64,000 nucleotides of DNA from Phellopilus nigrolimitatus (lineage: Eukaryota > Basidiomycota > Agaricomycetes > Hymenochaetales > Hymenochaetaceae): NCBI GenBank assembly GCA_021029095.1, contig JAJOHG010000094.1:42570-106569 (forward strand). Direction: 5' to 3'. The notes under the pieces are model-generated. The model searched no databases. It worked only from the letters and a program-made list of their open reading frames with translations, and had not been told where the DNA came from. The position numbers and the translations under genes were made by a program. This document shows positions 1-12,327 of the stretch, in pieces (positions within the stretch are counted from its first letter, which is position 1; every line of letters starts with the position of its first letter).

Positions 1-675
1 TCGAGAAAAGCGTTCTGATAACATGATTTCAAGCCAATCAGTCACTTGAAGCCCGATAGCGAGTGCGTTGGTCCTCGTTTATCATCACCTAAAAATTCAC
101 CGTAAGAATTAGACCCAAAGTTTACAGGAAGCCTCGCTCCGCTCCGTTCTTTGGTCCAGCAATTCCCCATATGAATGTCCTCGTCTTCTAACAGCGGTCC
201 AAAAGAGAAATGGCGGCAGATGACTGGCCACGACCTCAAACATGAGGCCAAGGAGATGTTCTTCTTGCGAATTAGCGTCTTCCTTGCGCCATTAGATTTG
301 CCTCATTGCAAAGGAATGTAATTTTGAAGAACAAGAAGAAAGACTTACAATTGATATGAGACCTGCACCTACCATGAGGCATCGAGAAAGCCTCTCGGAT
401 ATGCGCAGGCATCGAGCGGAGAGCTGTTTTCGCATGGATTGGACTACTCGGACCGGAAAAGGTTTTCGACGTTCTCGCAAGAAACAAAAGCCCGCTGTTC
501 CTGAAAATTTGCCATCAGCAGCGGACTTGGCCCAACGTAATCACGATAGATAGCAGATGGAGGGGATGAAGCGGGTACGGAAGAGCGTCGTTCAGTCTTA
601 AAGCTGGACGTGAAAATCTATTCGGCTTCGTTATCGTCTCCCGATTAACCCGCCCGTCATTTTGACGCAGAAGAT
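1..675. other. No supported gene; upstream of MATE gene
   Basis: Only short ORFs of about 60-70 codons occur here on both strands, and none shows a recognisable motif or a splice pattern. The stretch is probably intergenic and includes the promoter of the MATE gene starting at 676. Confidence 0.5.
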
Positions 676-2650
676 ATGGAGTCTGACCCGTTGCTCTCAC
701 ACAATGCCGCCCAACATGATGGTGAACGGATCATGCTGCAACCAGACTTGAGCGCGATTACGAAGAGCGAGTTCAATGTGAAATTAGTTACTTCACTTTT
801 CGTCGACTCTGCTCCAGGCACGTGGGCGCTTTGCCTCGAACGCACCCTCGTCGATGGTTTTAATCAACTCTGCACACAGTCATTATTTCCTACATTCTTC
901 AAAATTCGATCCAGACTGTCGCGGTGCTCATCGCGGGACGGCTCGGACCAGATGAACTTTCCGCAACCGCCTTTTCCTATATGCTTGCCTTCGTCACAGG
1001 CGAGTCCGTTTACCTCTTTGCCTTGCATGTCTTTTGATCCCACAACGAAGTAATCACTTGGCAGGATGGTGCATCGCACTCGGTGGGACGACCGCACTTG
1101 ATACATTCGGATCGCAAGCATTCACGGGCGGCGAGCGCCCCTCGGACGTTTCTGTCCACTTCCAGCGGTGCCTCATCGTACTCTGGATATTGCTCATCCC
1201 AGTGTGCGTGCTCTGGACAAATATAGAGCCCGTCCTACTCGTGCTCGGGCAAGAAGAGAAATTGAGCAGGGACGTGCAGAGTATCCTGCGAGTTTTGATC
1301 GTCGGTGCACCCGGGTATATCGCGTTCGAGAGTTTGAAAAAATATCTCCAGTGCCAGGGTATGTTAGTTTCCTTTCACCTCTTTACGATGCTTAAAGACT
1401 TACTGATATACTCAGGGATCATGCGCCTCTCTACACTCTCCCTCCTGCTCGTCTCGCCTCTCAATGTCGTACTCAATGTCGTTCTCGTGCACCACACGCC
1501 CCTCCGCCTGCTTGGCTCCCCGCTCGCACTCTCCATCACCTATTGGATTGCCTTCCTCCTCCTCGTCATTATCACAGTCGTCTCTCCACAACACAAAAAC
1601 AACAAAACATGGGGAGGCTTGAAATTGAGGGAGGCGCTCGATCCTAATGGCGTGTTGAGGTTGCTAAAGCTCGCAGTACCGGGTATCTTAATGGTTGGGA
1701 CGGAGTGGTTAGTGAACTTGGCTCTTGAGAAAAACAATCGCTTAGAATTATACATGCAGGGCCGCATTCGAAATTGTCGCACTTGCCGCAGGGAGGCTCG
1801 GCACGTTACCGCTTGCGGCGCAATCAGTGATCATGACTACCGATCAGAGTGCGTCCTCCTCGCTGCTTAGCCAAGTAATACACTTATTATCGCACTGTAG
1901 TCCTCAATACGCTCCCGTTCGGTATCGGCGTCGCCGCCTCCGCGCGTGTAGGAAACCTTATAGGTGCGCGCGACGCCGTAGGTGCCAAGCATGCGGGTCA
2001 TGCTGCGGCACTCCTGAGCGTCCTCGTTGGTGTTCTTGTCATGGGCGCGATGCTAGCGGCGAAGAATGAATACGGGTATATCTTCAGTGACGACGAGGAG
2101 GTTGTTCACCTGGTCGCAAAAGTGATGCCCCTCGTGGCGTCGTTTCAAGTATTATTCTGTCTTTCAAAAGAGATGCTCGAATATTGATGAAGCCCGGTAG
2201 GTCGCTGATGGGCTGGCCGGATCTTGTGGGGGCGTACTGCGCGGACAAGGTACGAGCTAAATCCCCGCCGACAGCCAGCAGTACTCATTAAGAATTTCAA
2301 GGTCGTCAGCACCTTGGTGCGCTATTCAACCTCGGAGCGTACTATGCGCTTGCACTCCCGTTCGGTATCGCGCTCGCGTTCAGCCAGCGGACACACATGG
2401 GCCTACAAGGGTTGTGGGTCGGTACGTTCTTTCCTTTTCGTCTTGTCTTTCGCATTCTTCTTGTGTCTGAACTTGAATACGTACAGGCCAAGTCGTTGCG
2501 CTCTTTATCGTCGGCCTGGGTCTCTACGCCGTTGTTTGGCGCGGGACAGACTGGGAAAAAGAGGTACAGCAAGGCGTCGCGCGGAATCGCGCAGATGCAG
2601 ATGCGAAGAGGCGATACCATGCTCGCATCGGAAATGGAACTGAGCATTAG
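676..2650 (+). CDS. MATE family multidrug/toxin extrusion transporter
   Basis: Polytopic membrane antiporter of the MATE family, expected to export organic cations or toxic compounds across the plasma or vacuolar membrane. I resolve nine exons: 676-817, 880-999, 1065-1358, 1416-1707, 1760-1848, 1901-2148, 2201-2249, 2302-2421 and 2487-2650. They sum to 1518 nt and 505 aa, usual for fungal MATE proteins. Family stretches are readable in order: [20 protein letters not shown], then [14 protein letters not shown], then a [17 protein letters not shown] block, then [20 protein letters not shown], then [17 protein letters not shown]. The last is the typical second-half signature. Two introns (818-879 and 1000-1064) keep the frame only with GC donors (cag|gcacgt and cag|gcgagt). 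The frame is open throughout, so the gene looks functional. The substrate cannot be inferred. Confidence 0.88.
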
Positions 2651-5600
2651 TAGGATCGTCATAAAATGGAAGAAGCCAGACGCACGTCTTGACTGGTATG
2701 TAAGTAGTACAAGATTGTGTATACCGCAGACTTGCATACATATAACCTCATTCAAATAATACGGGTTAATTTGGAAGAAGGGTCATCATACTTTTTACAA
2801 TTAAACCAAGTTCCTTGCGAGTTCTCGTAAAACAAAACTCACCTGCTTGGATCCAGATGGATGAGCAGCGGCTACCTGACTTGCTCGAGGACACGCTTTA
2901 AATGTCACATACACATTCAAGACACTTGTTGGCTATATAAATGATCACCGAGTCTCGAGAGCAATCTTGATCAACGAGTGAGTTCCGGGTCCGATGAACA
3001 TTGCATTTATAAAGTGAAGGTGAAGACTCCATAATCATCAAAGTAATTTTTCCTGGCTTGGCTTGCAATTTAGACAGAAGTTCAATTGACGGTCGTCGAC
3101 ATGCTTCGTCAAGGAACAAAATTCGAGGGCGAAATTCCCGTCTTAACGACAGTCTCGAGACGCTGAAAGCCAAAAGATCTTCAGAGCGGTAGTACTGTCC
3201 GTCGAGAGAGATAGATCAGTATTGGGGGGGCCCAAGTGACCCTTTACTTGCACCTTCACATGGAGCGTGGAACAGCGAGTCTTAGGTAATCAGACGATCG
3301 CGCGGTAGGTTGATATCGGATAACTGCATTATACGCAAGTTCTTGGCGCTTGCAGTTTGGGAGTTGATATTATAAAGTGGTGAAGTGGTAGAGAGTTACT
3401 AGAATCCACGGAGAAGCAACAGCTCGAAGATCCAACTCACCTTTCCCGCAATATGCGACCGTATGGCAGGCGGTGCATGTTTCTTTGCCGCAAGCTATGC
3501 ATCCGACATCTTTTAAGAGGGCCAATAACCTCCTTGGCTGAGCGAGAGGGCGTATGATGCGATTCTGCTTTCATCACGTCTGTCAAACTGTCCGAGCTGC
3601 GTCTAGGTGGAGGAGCCTCAAGAGAAGTGTATGTACACCGGAACATATAACCATCTTTCTAGGATCTCAAGCTTCATCGCTCGTCACCTTGTAAACCATT
3701 CCTATCTGTGCATGGAGTCCTGTAGCACGAAACATTACATTGCAACTCACTGTCAGTCCAATCAATTTATCCAGCTCCATGTCCACGAGAAAGAGCCGCG
3801 CGACGCTTCGTTTCTCATACAGCGCGGTTATTTAAGTAACTACGCGCCGCAGCTCACCGTACGCAGACGAGTCGAAGGTACAGACAGACAGCTCTTCGAA
3901 ACTCCGCGAAGCCATCGCACGGCGGAATGACAGGCTCTTCCGCCACGGAATCATATTGCGTCTGTGTCTTGACCGTGCAAGTTTGTTGCTCCCGCTCCGC
4001 GTAGTGGTGCATATGCAAAGTATTAGCAAGGCGTTCGTCGAGGGCAGGAAATGGCAGCTTTGTCGACATAGGCGGTTTCACGTTCATCGAAGTCGAGAGA
4101 GACACTATTTCTTCGCATTTATGGTCAATGTCGATAAGGGCCCCCATTTTTGATTTGCACAATATTCACAATAGGTTCGATTTGGGCTCGATTGCTGCAA
4201 TTTCGTGTTGACGATGAAGCATCAAACAACGATGAAGTTCAACTTGAACGTGACCGCGTTGTGATGACATAAAAGCTGACTAATATGGCTTTCAGAAGTA
4301 GCCGATCTATCCATCTTCTGCTTCCGTCGGTATATAGGCCTGTATTGGGGTTTTTCTTTCCCTGCAAATAATTACTATGAAAACGCGTTTATAATGAGCT
4401 TCGATGAAGCTACCCCCGGCGGTACCCTCTATTCTCACTCGACTTCAAACATGTTTCCAAGCACGCAGTGCGGAAAGACGCCCCGGAGCCAAGCGGCGCG
4501 GCCTTTTTGTGGTCTCTGCCGGACCTCAATAGCCCGTCTTTCGCCCCTCGTTCATAGAAAATTCTGAAAAGCTCTGATCGGCCGACAAGACTCGGCGATC
4601 ATGCTGCTTTCACCTCCTCGCTCTCCTGTATTGGAAAAAACGTGGCTCTGTTCTGCACTTTGACTGTCGTATGATTCTGCGAATCATTGACTGACTTGAG
4701 AAGTATAACAGGCACATCAGCCAGTTTGCATTACCAATTGTTCTTGAAATGACGCAGACGGCGCAATACGATTTGAATTTCTGACTCGGAGCCCTGACTC
4801 GCAGCGTCCTTTTCGGAGAACTTGTCGGGGCTCCTGACAGTTGCACAGGCGCTAATTTACATTAATGCTGTGTGCTTTGGAACTTTCGGAAGTATATCCC
4901 CCCCAGAATCCCGCTCTTAGATCCGTGTAGTTATATGGAAATGTTGAGGAAAAGTGAGCAACATCTTCAAACGGTCATTAACGGCGTTTATGAGAAGTTC
5001 ATGCGCTTCTCTCGTGTACATTATAGGTAATTCTACTTACAGCCTTCTCTGTCCCACAATCCTGGTTCCTCCCATGATATCTGAATATCAGGAAGTTCCA
5101 ATTTCTGTCCTTTCAGCGCCCTACGGATCTTGACAGATATGCCAGGATAACCGCTATCAAATGAGCGATTATTAGACGATATATTGTTCTTGGTCGCCGA
5201 AGGTCTCGGCCTCATATCCGAGAAGACGATATTAGGGAGTCAGGGCTTGAGAGATGACGGCGGCCCACGGCTAGCTCTTACTCGCCGTTGTGCAACTTTT
5301 CTCTTCAAGTCACCACCACGTCGTAACAAAAACGCAGATTTGTTCTCTCGGACCCGACGGTTTATATCATCCATGGAAGTTATAAAGCTGTGGTATTTTT
5401 GTCGCAAGACCTCAACTATTCAAATGCTCTTACCAGACCATCGTGTTTCAGAATTTATGGAAGATCCGAACCAAAACGCGACAATAATAACACCTTCTAT
5501 GAATATCGACTTCCATAAAAATTTACTAGAGCAACTGTACAGTCTTAAAGACTATCCTGTGCTGGAGTCGGCCGATGACCGAGTCCGATCTTCGAGTAAA

Positions 5601-7192
5601 TGATGTGTGCATTGCGCAGCTGGTACGTGGAGTAGCTTACTAGGAAAATCTGGATCGATGTGTTTGAAGACCTGTTGGCTCGTTTTTCTATTGGCGCCTC
5701 ATGGACACATAGGATAGAAAAAACAACCCCCGGAATTTATTGTTCCTATACGGCCTTTTGGTATGACTCCTCCAATCAGAAATAGTCAGAGCCTCCTAAT
5801 ATCTCTTGCGCGAATAGGAGCAGTAACACAATTGGATCACAGGAGATAGCCGAACTCTATAAAACCCCTTTTATAGAATACATATTCAAGGGGAAGAAAA
5901 AGAGTAGGCCCATGTTTGTCAAAATAGAGTATACTGCACATTGTCGTCTATAACTTGGAGCTGCATATTGCCAACACATGACATGATTGAGGGATAATTT
6001 TTAGATATGAAGGAATAGAGTAGGAATGAAATGAATCCTAGCGCAGCGTTGTCTAGGACCGGATTATACTTGTTGAGGAAGACAGGAATGCTCACATGTA
6101 GTGCGATTGATATCAATAAGAGCCATGATAAATCGGGATCTAAAGACTCTTCTAAAAACAAAATGAAGGGGGCTTCTCGTGCTTCAAAATTCGGAATCTT
6201 TCTGATGTGCAATAACACTGATCATTACATTGTAGCACGATAAGTAAAAGGAGCATTTGTTTCCTAGTACCGCAGTCCTAAAGTGTTTGCTTGCAAGTTT
6301 CACTTTCACGATCAGGCAAAGGGGAGTGACTCGTTCATGAATAGTTCTTTGCAGAATCCCGAAATCGCGATTCCTTTGTCATTGTTCCTGCTCTTTCCAT
6401 CGCTCTTGACGACTCAGCAAGCCAAAAGCTCCTGAGGATGCACGTGATACTAGTGCTTACCAACTGTGTGCGGTGACGGTCAGATCGAATCAAGACTGTT
6501 CGGCTAGAAATCGGTTAATATTCTCAAACATTTTCGGCTTGGATCATGTTGTATATCGTTCTGCTATGTACACTCACTTAATTATCTATTACTAAAAAAA
6601 ATGTGTTCAAAGACTTACCGAGCTCTTTTAGTAAGCACAAGTACTTAGTCAGCGCAATTGCCGGGTCCCGATGCGTCACGCGAACCGACGCGCTCCGACG
6701 CGACGTTTCTTGTCCTCCCATTAGAATGCTGAAACATTTTCTAAACCTCGACGACTGGAACTTTCTACATCAAACCACAAAAAATGGACGGGGCTGCGTG
6801 ATGACAGAAAGTCCGCTGATTCCGACGCCCTGCAGACCGTCATACGCGTACGCCTTCGAGCCGACTTCGAACGGGTTCACTGGCATATCAACGATGTGAA
6901 CCTTGTATTTCCTTAGGCTCCAGAATTCGCGTTCTCCGACCCGAACTCCACGACACGACCGCGCAGTTGCTTAGCGAGAAGTCCGTTGCCGAAAAAGCGC
7001 ACCGTACAGCGATGTCTAGCACTGCTCAGCACCCTAGACCGGTCTTGACTCGAGTGTTGGGGTCGGGATCCAGCACAGAGAGGCCGAACTCACAGTATAA
7101 AAGACGGGTTTATCGACAATGACCCGTCTTATTATCAGTTATTCGGGCATCCCATCCTCGCGACACTTGTGATTATTATTGGATTTAGATAC
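2651..7192. other. Gene-poor stretch of about 4.5 kb
   Basis: AT-rich sequence between the MATE and Zn2Cys6 genes. The only recognisable coding trace is a MYND-like exon near 3.5 kb on the minus strand. The longer ORFs (5184-5603 plus, 5919-6218 minus, 6603-6899 plus) show no family motif or convincing exon structure. The 5919-6218 minus ORF has hydrophobic segments, but nothing else supports it. A TATA-like TATAAAA near 7096 probably belongs to the transcription factor gene that follows. Confidence 0.4.
3441..3560 (-). pseudogene. MYND-type zinc-finger exon, probably a gene remnant
   Basis: On the minus strand one exon-sized open stretch encodes CIACGKETCTACHTVAYCGK. This fits the first half of a MYND zinc finger (C-x2-C, C-x2-C, then YC). 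A good donor (aaag|gtgagt) closes it at 3441, and its 5' side could start after an acceptor near 3560. The second half of the finger (CQ, W, H, C) was not found downstream in any frame. An ORF at 3854-4162 on the same strand, ending at a possible donor, could be an upstream exon. I treat this as a decayed or incompletely resolved MYND gene. Confidence 0.35.
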
Positions 7193-9523
7193 ATGGCGAA
7201 TAAACCGACGTCTTCTTTTCAAGAAACCGTCCTCCAGCGAGGAAAGGCTTGCCTTAGTTGCAGGTACGATTTAAGTTAAGATCTGTTTGTTATTGTGCTT
7301 ACAAGTGGCCTCCCTCCGTCCCCTCAGGCGACGTAAAATGGTATGTCATTTTTCTCATGAGACCCTCCGATGTCCGACCCATAGATTTACTTTTCTACTG
7401 AAAAAAGAAATGCGATGGTGCGCGGCCTTACTGCACGCAATGCATTCGCGGGAACCGAGCCGACGACTGCGAGTATACTGATAAGCAAGGTCGCACGCAC
7501 ACGCAGGTTCTTGAAGAAAACGTGGCACTCCTACAAGCGCGGATACAAGAACTCGAGGCCCCTGATCATTCAAATCGACCTATACTACTCCACGACCCGT
7601 ACGAGACATCTAAGCAAGTAGGCTCTAGCACGACCTTAGGCGCAAGTTCAAGAAGTATGCCAAGTCATCCTGGCCAGACGTTCCCGGCTCCTGTGAAGTT
7701 TGGGTCTGTGCCTGACGTTAGGTCATGGTGGGAGTTAGAAGAACCGCCTGCGCAGATATCAGACATGCTGTAGGCATATTCCTTGACATTTTATGCGATG
7801 ATTCTGATTTTTTCTCCCTCTTGTATATGATATTGTCGTTACATCTGGAATCCTTCAGTGTCGCCGCCTTTCTTCCTCACGCGTCTTCTCTCGGCTTCGT
7901 ACTGAGTGCGACACGCTTTCGAGCTGGACTTAACCTCCCCGTGCTTCACCCAGGGCGACCCCATCCCGCTCTCTTCCATGTGGTTTACTTATGGGCGCTC
8001 CGTTTGTCGAACTCGCCCGACCTCATGCAGCACGAGAACCTCTATCTGCAGCGCGCAATCCTAGCACTACAGGACGCCCTGAGCAGTGGCGGAGGCAACT
8101 TAGATGTAAGGTGTTCTCTTGTGTCCCGAATGATACAATGACTGAGAGTGATGTAAAAGGGTTCGGCCATCGCACAGAGACGCATGCATGCGATGCAGGC
8201 GGAAATTCTGCTCGCTCAGTACTTTTTTAGCCTTGGGCGCCTTCTCGAGGGTCGCTATCATGCCAATGCGGCCGTCACGCTCTCAGTCAGCTGTGGCCTG
8301 CATCGCATCAGCCGCAGTCCTGGTCCGGCTTTCTCGAGAATCAGTTTCGGATCGAGTGCAAACCTTGGCACAGGCTTGTTTGAGCTTGCGGCTCCTCGCG
8401 ATGCACTCGAGCTCGGTGAGCGCGTACGTGTGTTCTGGATGATATACATCACAGATCGCTGCTGGAGTGTCGCTCTCGGCGCTCCATGCGTGCTCGCAGA
8501 TGACGGTGTACTCGGCACACAGATCAACACACCATGGCCGCGCGAGGTTGATGAGTATGAACAGGTGGATATATTTATTCCTTTAAAACTTCTAGTAAAG
8601 CCTAATTCAGACATTAGATGAACGATGCTCCGTCTGCCATCGAGACAGGAAGCAGGACGGTACAGAATTTTTTGACTGGGCAGTCCGTTCAGCACCAAGA
8701 AGGTGGAGGGAACTCATATGTAGCTCTGCGCGCAAAGGCCTCTGCACTGTATGAGCGAGCGGCGCGGCTTGCAGCAATGTGGTATTCAGGCAAGTATGTT
8801 TTTACGGAACAGTGAAAACATACTCATTCGTTGCCTGCAGCCTCTTCGGCACCCGAAGCACAAGCGCCCATCCAAACGGACGTTCAGACACTAGCCCGCA
8901 CAACTACGAGTTTCGCGCGGAGCCTCACCCCGCTCGACCAGCTTGCGGCACAAATCGTTGATTTTTCTGCCGATCCAGACGCTGACGCCCGCCAGACGCT
9001 CCTCGTCGTGCACGGTCTCGCACACGCCGCGATGATCCCCATACTCGCCGTTCGCGGCGCGTCTGGGCCCTCTGGCGACATGAGTGTCATAAACGCCGGT
9101 CTGACTCACGCGAGCGAAATTTTGAAAGTGCTAGATATGCTTTCTGGTGGAGACATGTCTAGTGCGAATACAGGAACAAGTGCAGGGATGTTGGATCCGA
9201 TCCTCAGTGTGGGCATGCTTTATGATAATTGTCAAACGATTTATCTAACACGTTATGTTGATGTCCTCAGATAATTGGTCTGTCCGCTGCGCAGGTCTTC
9301 ATCGAGGAACACAACCGCATACGCCAAAGTCCACAGGCGCCTGCATCGACAGGCCGCCTGGAGGCATTGCGCGCACACGTAGAGCGCATAAAGATCGCGC
9401 TGGGGCGTGGCGCGGGACCCATTTTTGGTACGCAGTTTTATTTAGATGCCAAAGACTAGCATTGACACGAGATTAATAGCCCAACAAGTGGCCAAGATAG
9501 ATGAAATGCTCAGTAGTGAATGA
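7193..9523 (+). CDS. Zn(II)2Cys6 transcription factor with fungal-specific domain
   Basis: Nuclear DNA-binding regulator of the Gal4 type. Nine exons: 7193-7263, 7328-7340, 7408-7769, 7859-8105, 8178-8564, 8618-8789, 8841-9208, 9271-9427 and 9480-9523. They sum to 1821 nt and 606 aa. The binuclear cluster is built across three exons as CLSCRRRKMKCDGARPYC followed by TQC and a last Cys eight residues later. A basic and coiled-coil linker follows (VLEENVALLQARIQELE). The middle matches the fungal_trans regulatory domain, including GRPHPALFHVVYLW, the AQYFFSLGRLLEGRYH block and a WMIYITDRCWSVALG block. Exon 2 is only 13 nt. Intron 6 (8790-8840) needs a GC donor (cag|gcaagt). A TATAAAA box lies about 95 bp upstream. 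Target genes are unknown; the neighbouring MATE gene is a possible but unproven target. Confidence 0.88.
7328..7340 (+). other. 13-nt microexon inside the Zn2Cys6 domain
   Basis: The exon encodes the R-R-K-M core of the binuclear cluster and is flanked by introns 7264-7327 and 7341-7407. Skipping it would remove the basic residues between Cys2 and Cys3 and shift the frame, so its inclusion is needed for a functional DNA-binding domain. Confidence 0.8.
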
Positions 9524-9914
9524 CACATCGTGCTCATGATATTACTTATGTGGATTGAGCCACAAACGTACTCGAAACGAGCCTAAAGCCGCATATTGCA
9601 ATTGATTCTTATTTTACTAGAGTCCGACCTAATGAGTTTTAGCTTTTATTCATATTAGAATGGTTCATCAAGAAACAAATGCAGATAACCCTCTTTTGGA
9701 ACGTCGTGGCGTAGAGCTGAATTTACGAATTGTTCGCTCTCCGATGCCTTTTTCAATTGGCAATTTAATAATTACTGTAAACGAAATATAAAAGGGTTGT
9801 AAAGCGTTATAAAGAAGAGCTTGGGTCTATCAGAAGAGCGACTTATATTCAGGAAAAAGGAAGACTTTACACCACTAACATATTCTATAAACATTCAGAT
9901 TCTGAGTGTATACT
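9524..9914. other. Convergent intergenic stretch
   Basis: About 390 bp of AT-rich sequence between the 3' ends of the transcription factor gene and an F-box gene. I see no ORF or repeat; it probably contains both 3' UTRs. Confidence 0.5.
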
Positions 9915-11330
9915 TCAGAAATACAGAGAACGTTCCATGTGCCTGATGATATCCGGATGACTGAGCACGCGGAACAACGAGTCAAACGGCATACGCAACG
10001 TTTCAATCGTCTTGTAGTTCTCTGGGGTGGGGTACGTCTCCGACATGACGACAAAGTAGCTGAGATCAAAGCACACCTTCTTGTACCGCGCAAGCGTCAT
10101 GTCGTCCAGGGCCTGCAGGGAGCACTCGCCCAGATCGAATGTCTCTAGGCGCTCGAGTTTCGGACACAGGACATCGTAGTCTTCTTCCTCCATTCGTGCA
10201 GAGTTCGTTGCGAGAGTGTCGGAGTGGCGAGTTGGGCGCGGCGTAAGTGCTCCGAGGACCCCATCGGTGAGTGAGCCGATGTTAAGGTGCCTGAGCTCCG
10301 GCGAGAGGTGTAGGCAGGTGATGATCTCCGCTGCGGACATCGGCATCCCCGCGAGGATGAAAGTCTCCAGACTCGTGCCAGAGCGTGTCAGGAGATCGAT
10401 GGCATGTGGCCACGGGCGTGCGTTGAGAAGCGAGTTCATGTCGAGCACCAGGTACGTCAACGCGGGGAGCTCAAGATTATCGAGCAGAAGCCCGGGATCA
10501 CTGAAGCCAGGCTCGGTTTGCAGGCAGGTGAGTTCAAGCCTGTTGAGGCGCTCGAGCCTGCGGATTCGCGTGGCATGTCGGGCAGGGGGCACTTCTGCGA
10601 TGTGAAAAAGGCGCACAACAAGCTGCTCGAGATTTGGACACAGATCGAGCCACGTCGCACATGCAGGAACGGACGCAGGGAAGCGTAATTCGAGCGTAGT
10701 GAGCGCGGGAAGGCTGTACGACGAAGATGCGAGCGGCCGTACGAGCGGTGTCGCATGGCGCACGGTCTCTAGTGCGGAATTCAGCGAGAAATCGTAGTAA
10801 ATCGGCTCCGCGAAGAGCCCGAGGTACTTGTGTGAGACACTGAGATGGCGCAGGTTGACAGAGTCCTTGACCAATGCGACGAGGGGAGGCTCGATAACGT
10901 GCACGTCTGGGCAGGTGACTTCTAGGACCCGCCAACGCTGCGTGCACGTGACGAGGGTCGTGACGAGCGCGTGCATCCGGGCGAGGTACAACTGGTCCGA
11001 GAAGTGATCTGAAAAATCATGGCCGAGATTGATCCTGGCCGCAAATGGAAGAACACCGGACCTGGAGATCCACATATCCAGAAGATTCACCGTGTCAACG
11101 ATTGCGCTCGAGCTCTTCCGTACGGAGATACCTGTCCAGAGCCCGGGACTGTTGATGGCGACATTCCTCCACAGCCGACATACCGAGGTTATAGTTAGGG
11201 GTGCCTGGAGACGGCTGGGGATGGTGCAGCCCATTTCGTCGAGCTCCAGACAATGGAGAAAGATCTCCGCTATGAGCTCGTTGGGAATGTAACTATTGCC
11301 CGATTTCAGATATCCATGAGGTAGAATCAT
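9915..11330 (-). CDS. F-box/LRR-like protein, 471 aa
   Basis: Single uninterrupted ORF beginning with ATG at 11330. Residues about 12-65 form an F-box-like module: IPNELIAEIFLHCLE, then a VCRLWRNVAINSPGLW segment. The rest is Leu-rich with irregular LRR-like spacing (LPALTTLELRFP, LELPALTYLVLDM). F-box proteins of this type are expected to recruit substrates to an SCF ubiquitin ligase through Skp1, with the LRR region as substrate receptor. The arrangement is typical of lineage-expanded agaricomycete F-box genes. It is only distantly similar to the three paralogues at 18.5, 26.8 and 39.8 kb. Confidence 0.85.
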   Translation of the reverse strand: MILPHGYLKSGNSYIPNELIAEIFLHCLELDEMGCTIPSRLQAPLTITSVCRLWRNVAINSPGLWTGISVRKSSSAIVDTVNLLDMWISRSGVLPFAARINLGHDFSDHFSDQLYLARMHALVTTLVTCTQRWRVLEVTCPDVHVIEPPLVALVKDSVNLRHLSVSHKYLGLFAEPIYYDFSLNSALETVRHATPLVRPLASSSYSLPALTTLELRFPASVPACATWLDLCPNLEQLVVRLFHIAEVPPARHATRIRRLERLNRLELTCLQTEPGFSDPGLLLDNLELPALTYLVLDMNSLLNARPWPHAIDLLTRSGTSLETFILAGMPMSAAEIITCLHLSPELRHLNIGSLTDGVLGALTPRPTRHSDTLATNSARMEEEDYDVLCPKLERLETFDLGECSLQALDDMTLARYKKVCFDLSYFVVMSETYPTPENYKTIETLRMPFDSLFRVLSHPDIIRHMERSLYF

Positions 11331-12327
11331 GCGCTTTAGGAGGAAGCTTACTCTTTTGAGGTACGATCTTCCAGATTATAGCTGTCAGCACAATAAATCG
11401 AACTGAGGTGGGTAAATACTGGCCATGTTATGAAGTTGAACGTATGATGAAGGCCTTTTCATTTGCAGTTTTGTCGCTAACCAGCAGAGCAATTGATCCA
11501 GTTTGAGGCAAAATAGAATAGAAATGGGAATATGTAGAAAGTGAAATTGAGAGTTATCAAAGCACTTTGGCATTGACTCGCAGTAAATATCAAAGTGCTG
11601 TCAGAGAAATGCAAAGCAAGATGATGTACGCATCAACAACTCTTATTTGCTGTAATATTACGTAACGTAGTACAGTTGTTACATAATAGCGAACTCGTCC
11701 GTAAATAAAGTTTACAGCGCTTTTCAATAATGACAGTGCTCACTTTTCCGGCATTTTTTCGAGCCCGTATTAAAACTGGGAAGTTGGAAGCGATTGCATG
11801 ACCCAGCCAATGGGAGATCCGAGATCAATGAAGTCATCATTCCCATCATAACCCGGCTTGAGCGGCAGTGGCTGATCATGATCACACCAGCAAACTACGT
11901 TTTCTGGACTGCTCTACAGTGCACAAGAAAAAAAAGCAAAAAATGTAGTGTCATTATTTACGGAAAGCGCTGTAACTTTGCAAATCCTTTGCTTTGGATG
12001 CTCAAGGTAAAGATACAATATTTATCTATTCGACTTTTCTTTGAATGAGTCAAGGTAGCCGATTGTCAGTGCGCTCTCGTGATCCATTCACAGCGCTGTA
12101 TACGACGAGGATTTTTATATGGAGACTCAAGACAAGGCATGAGAAAAGACAGACGTTGCGTGAATGAGGATCATGTTTCGAAGAAAGAGAAGTGAAAAGA
12201 GAATAAATCAAAAGAGGATACAATATATGAGGGGGAATTTGGAACTACGTTGTCTGGCAAGGGATCATGCTAGGATTCATACGTTAACGCTGGCACAATA
12301 TGATCGGGAAAAGGAGCTTACTTATGT
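11331..12327. other. AT-rich intergenic stretch with a foldback repeat
   Basis: No coding signal beyond short ORFs. An imperfect inverted repeat of about 35 bp has arms near 11708-11745 and 11940-11980 around an ACAGCGCTTT core, with about 190 bp between them. This resembles a small foldback or MITE-like remnant. Confidence 0.45.

Noticed and set aside
5184..5603. 139-codon plus ORF in the gene-poor region
   Set aside because: No domain, no splice partners, no similarity to other sequence in the window.
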